A DNA stretch of 6,336 nt, from assembly GCA_002314725.1 (NCBI GenBank), contig DCGV01000015.1, forward strand, positions 1-6,336. Reading direction: 5' to 3'. Of this stretch, positions 6,011 through 6,336 are shown one piece after another; position 1 is the stretch's first letter; every line of letters begins with the position of its first letter. The translations under genes and the position numbers were made by a program. Origin of the DNA: Bacteroidales bacterium UBA1769. Its GTDB lineage: Bacteria > Bacteroidota > Bacteroidia > Bacteroidales > UBA932. The notes beneath the pieces were generated by a model. It made no database searches. It saw only the letters and a program-made list of their open reading frames with translations, and had not been told where the DNA came from.

Positions 6011-6336
6011 AACAGATCCTTAAGCTTCAGGGAGAACTTGCATATCTGCGTAACAAGGTCTTTGGTCATACTTCTGAAAAGCACCTTCCTCTCGACCCTA
6101 ACCAACTCACATTGTTCGATCAGCGCGAGATGACCGATGAAGAAAGAGAACAGTTGGATGCCGACGTTGCCAAGGCAGAAGAAACCATCACCTTTTCTGT
6201 AACCAGAAAGGCAATCCGTCACAAGGTCATCTTGAAATCCGATGTCGCAACAAAGCTTCCGGAAGACAGAATGATACTTACTCCGGCGCTTCTGCTCGAA
6301 CCGATAGAATTACTTGATACGGACAAGAAACATGCT
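6004..6336 (+). pseudogene. IS66 transposase (TnpC) fragment, internal and 3'-incomplete
   Basis: In the frame beginning at 6004 the translation is DDDEQILKLQGELAYLR, then NKVFGHTSEKHLPLDPNQL and TLFD. This is the coiled coil and the KxFGxxSEKxLPLDPxQLxLF signature near the start of IS66 transposases. About 40 residues later comes IRHKVILKSD..TKLPEDRMIL.PALLLEPI, which in relatives I recall lies well further into the protein, after a Cys/His zinc-binding region. That region is not seen here, so a second internal deletion is likely. There is no start codon of its own at the junction, and the DDE catalytic region would lie beyond the window. The fragment is unlikely to encode an active transposase. 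Confidence 0.75.

Larger units (their letters stand above)
5705..6336 (+). mobile_element. Decayed IS66-family insertion sequence, left part
   Basis: The segment contains IS66 ORF1 (TnpA-like) followed directly by part of the IS66 transposase (TnpC), with the intervening tnpB missing. Base composition is richer in G+C than the genes to the left, consistent with separate origin. The left terminal inverted repeat and the target duplication could not be identified; the left end must lie somewhere before 5705. The element continues past the window edge. Confidence 0.8.

Noticed and set aside
5705..6133. A genuine 142-residue protein
   Set aside because: Residues 1-102 are IS66 ORF1, and the tail after that is an out-of-frame reading of transposase DNA, so the full frame is a deletion artefact.

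Overview
The window looks like an accessory (defence or mobile) island from a Bacteroidales genome, of the Bacteroides/Prevotella kind. The evidence is AT-rich genes with few strong Shine-Dalgarno sites, one exact match to the Bacteroidota -7 promoter element TAnnTTTG, and an IS66-family remnant of the type common in Bacteroides. All genes recognised lie on the + strand. No tRNA, rRNA or CRISPR array was seen.

Bases 1-271 hold a G-rich, almost C-free stretch that may include the tail of an upstream frame, followed by a candidate promoter. Bases 272-4430 hold four tightly packed genes that look like one operon: a 418-aa ParB/Srx-fold protein, a D12-class (Dam-like) adenine-N6 DNA methyltransferase that overlaps it by 11 bases, a second and different ParB/Srx-fold protein (7-base gap), and a 302-aa protein with a PD-(D/E)xK-type nuclease signature (11-base gap). 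A methylase and a probable nuclease in one operon suggest a restriction-modification-like defence system. The two ParB-fold proteins are the unusual part, and could supply nucleotide sensing, DNA recognition or regulation. I cannot match this set to a named system, and it is the best candidate here for something undescribed.

Bases 4431-4667 are non-coding as far as I can see. They carry five copies of a 9-bp motif, TGTCGSGAA, in both orientations, including one perfect 10-bp inverted repeat.

Bases 4668-5539 are a two-gene cassette joined by an ATGA overlap. It consists of a small stand-alone cytidine-deaminase-fold protein (CAE plus CxxC, closest to YwqJ-like toxin deaminases) and a 150-aa protein that resembles immunity proteins of polymorphic toxins. 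This may be an orphan toxin/immunity module, or a defence deaminase with its partner.

Bases 5581-6336 hold a small unrecognised reading frame running into a decayed IS66 element. IS66 ORF1 (TnpA-like) is intact for about 102 codons and then jumps into the transposase (TnpC) coding sequence in another frame, so tnpB and the start of tnpC are missing. The window ends inside this element.
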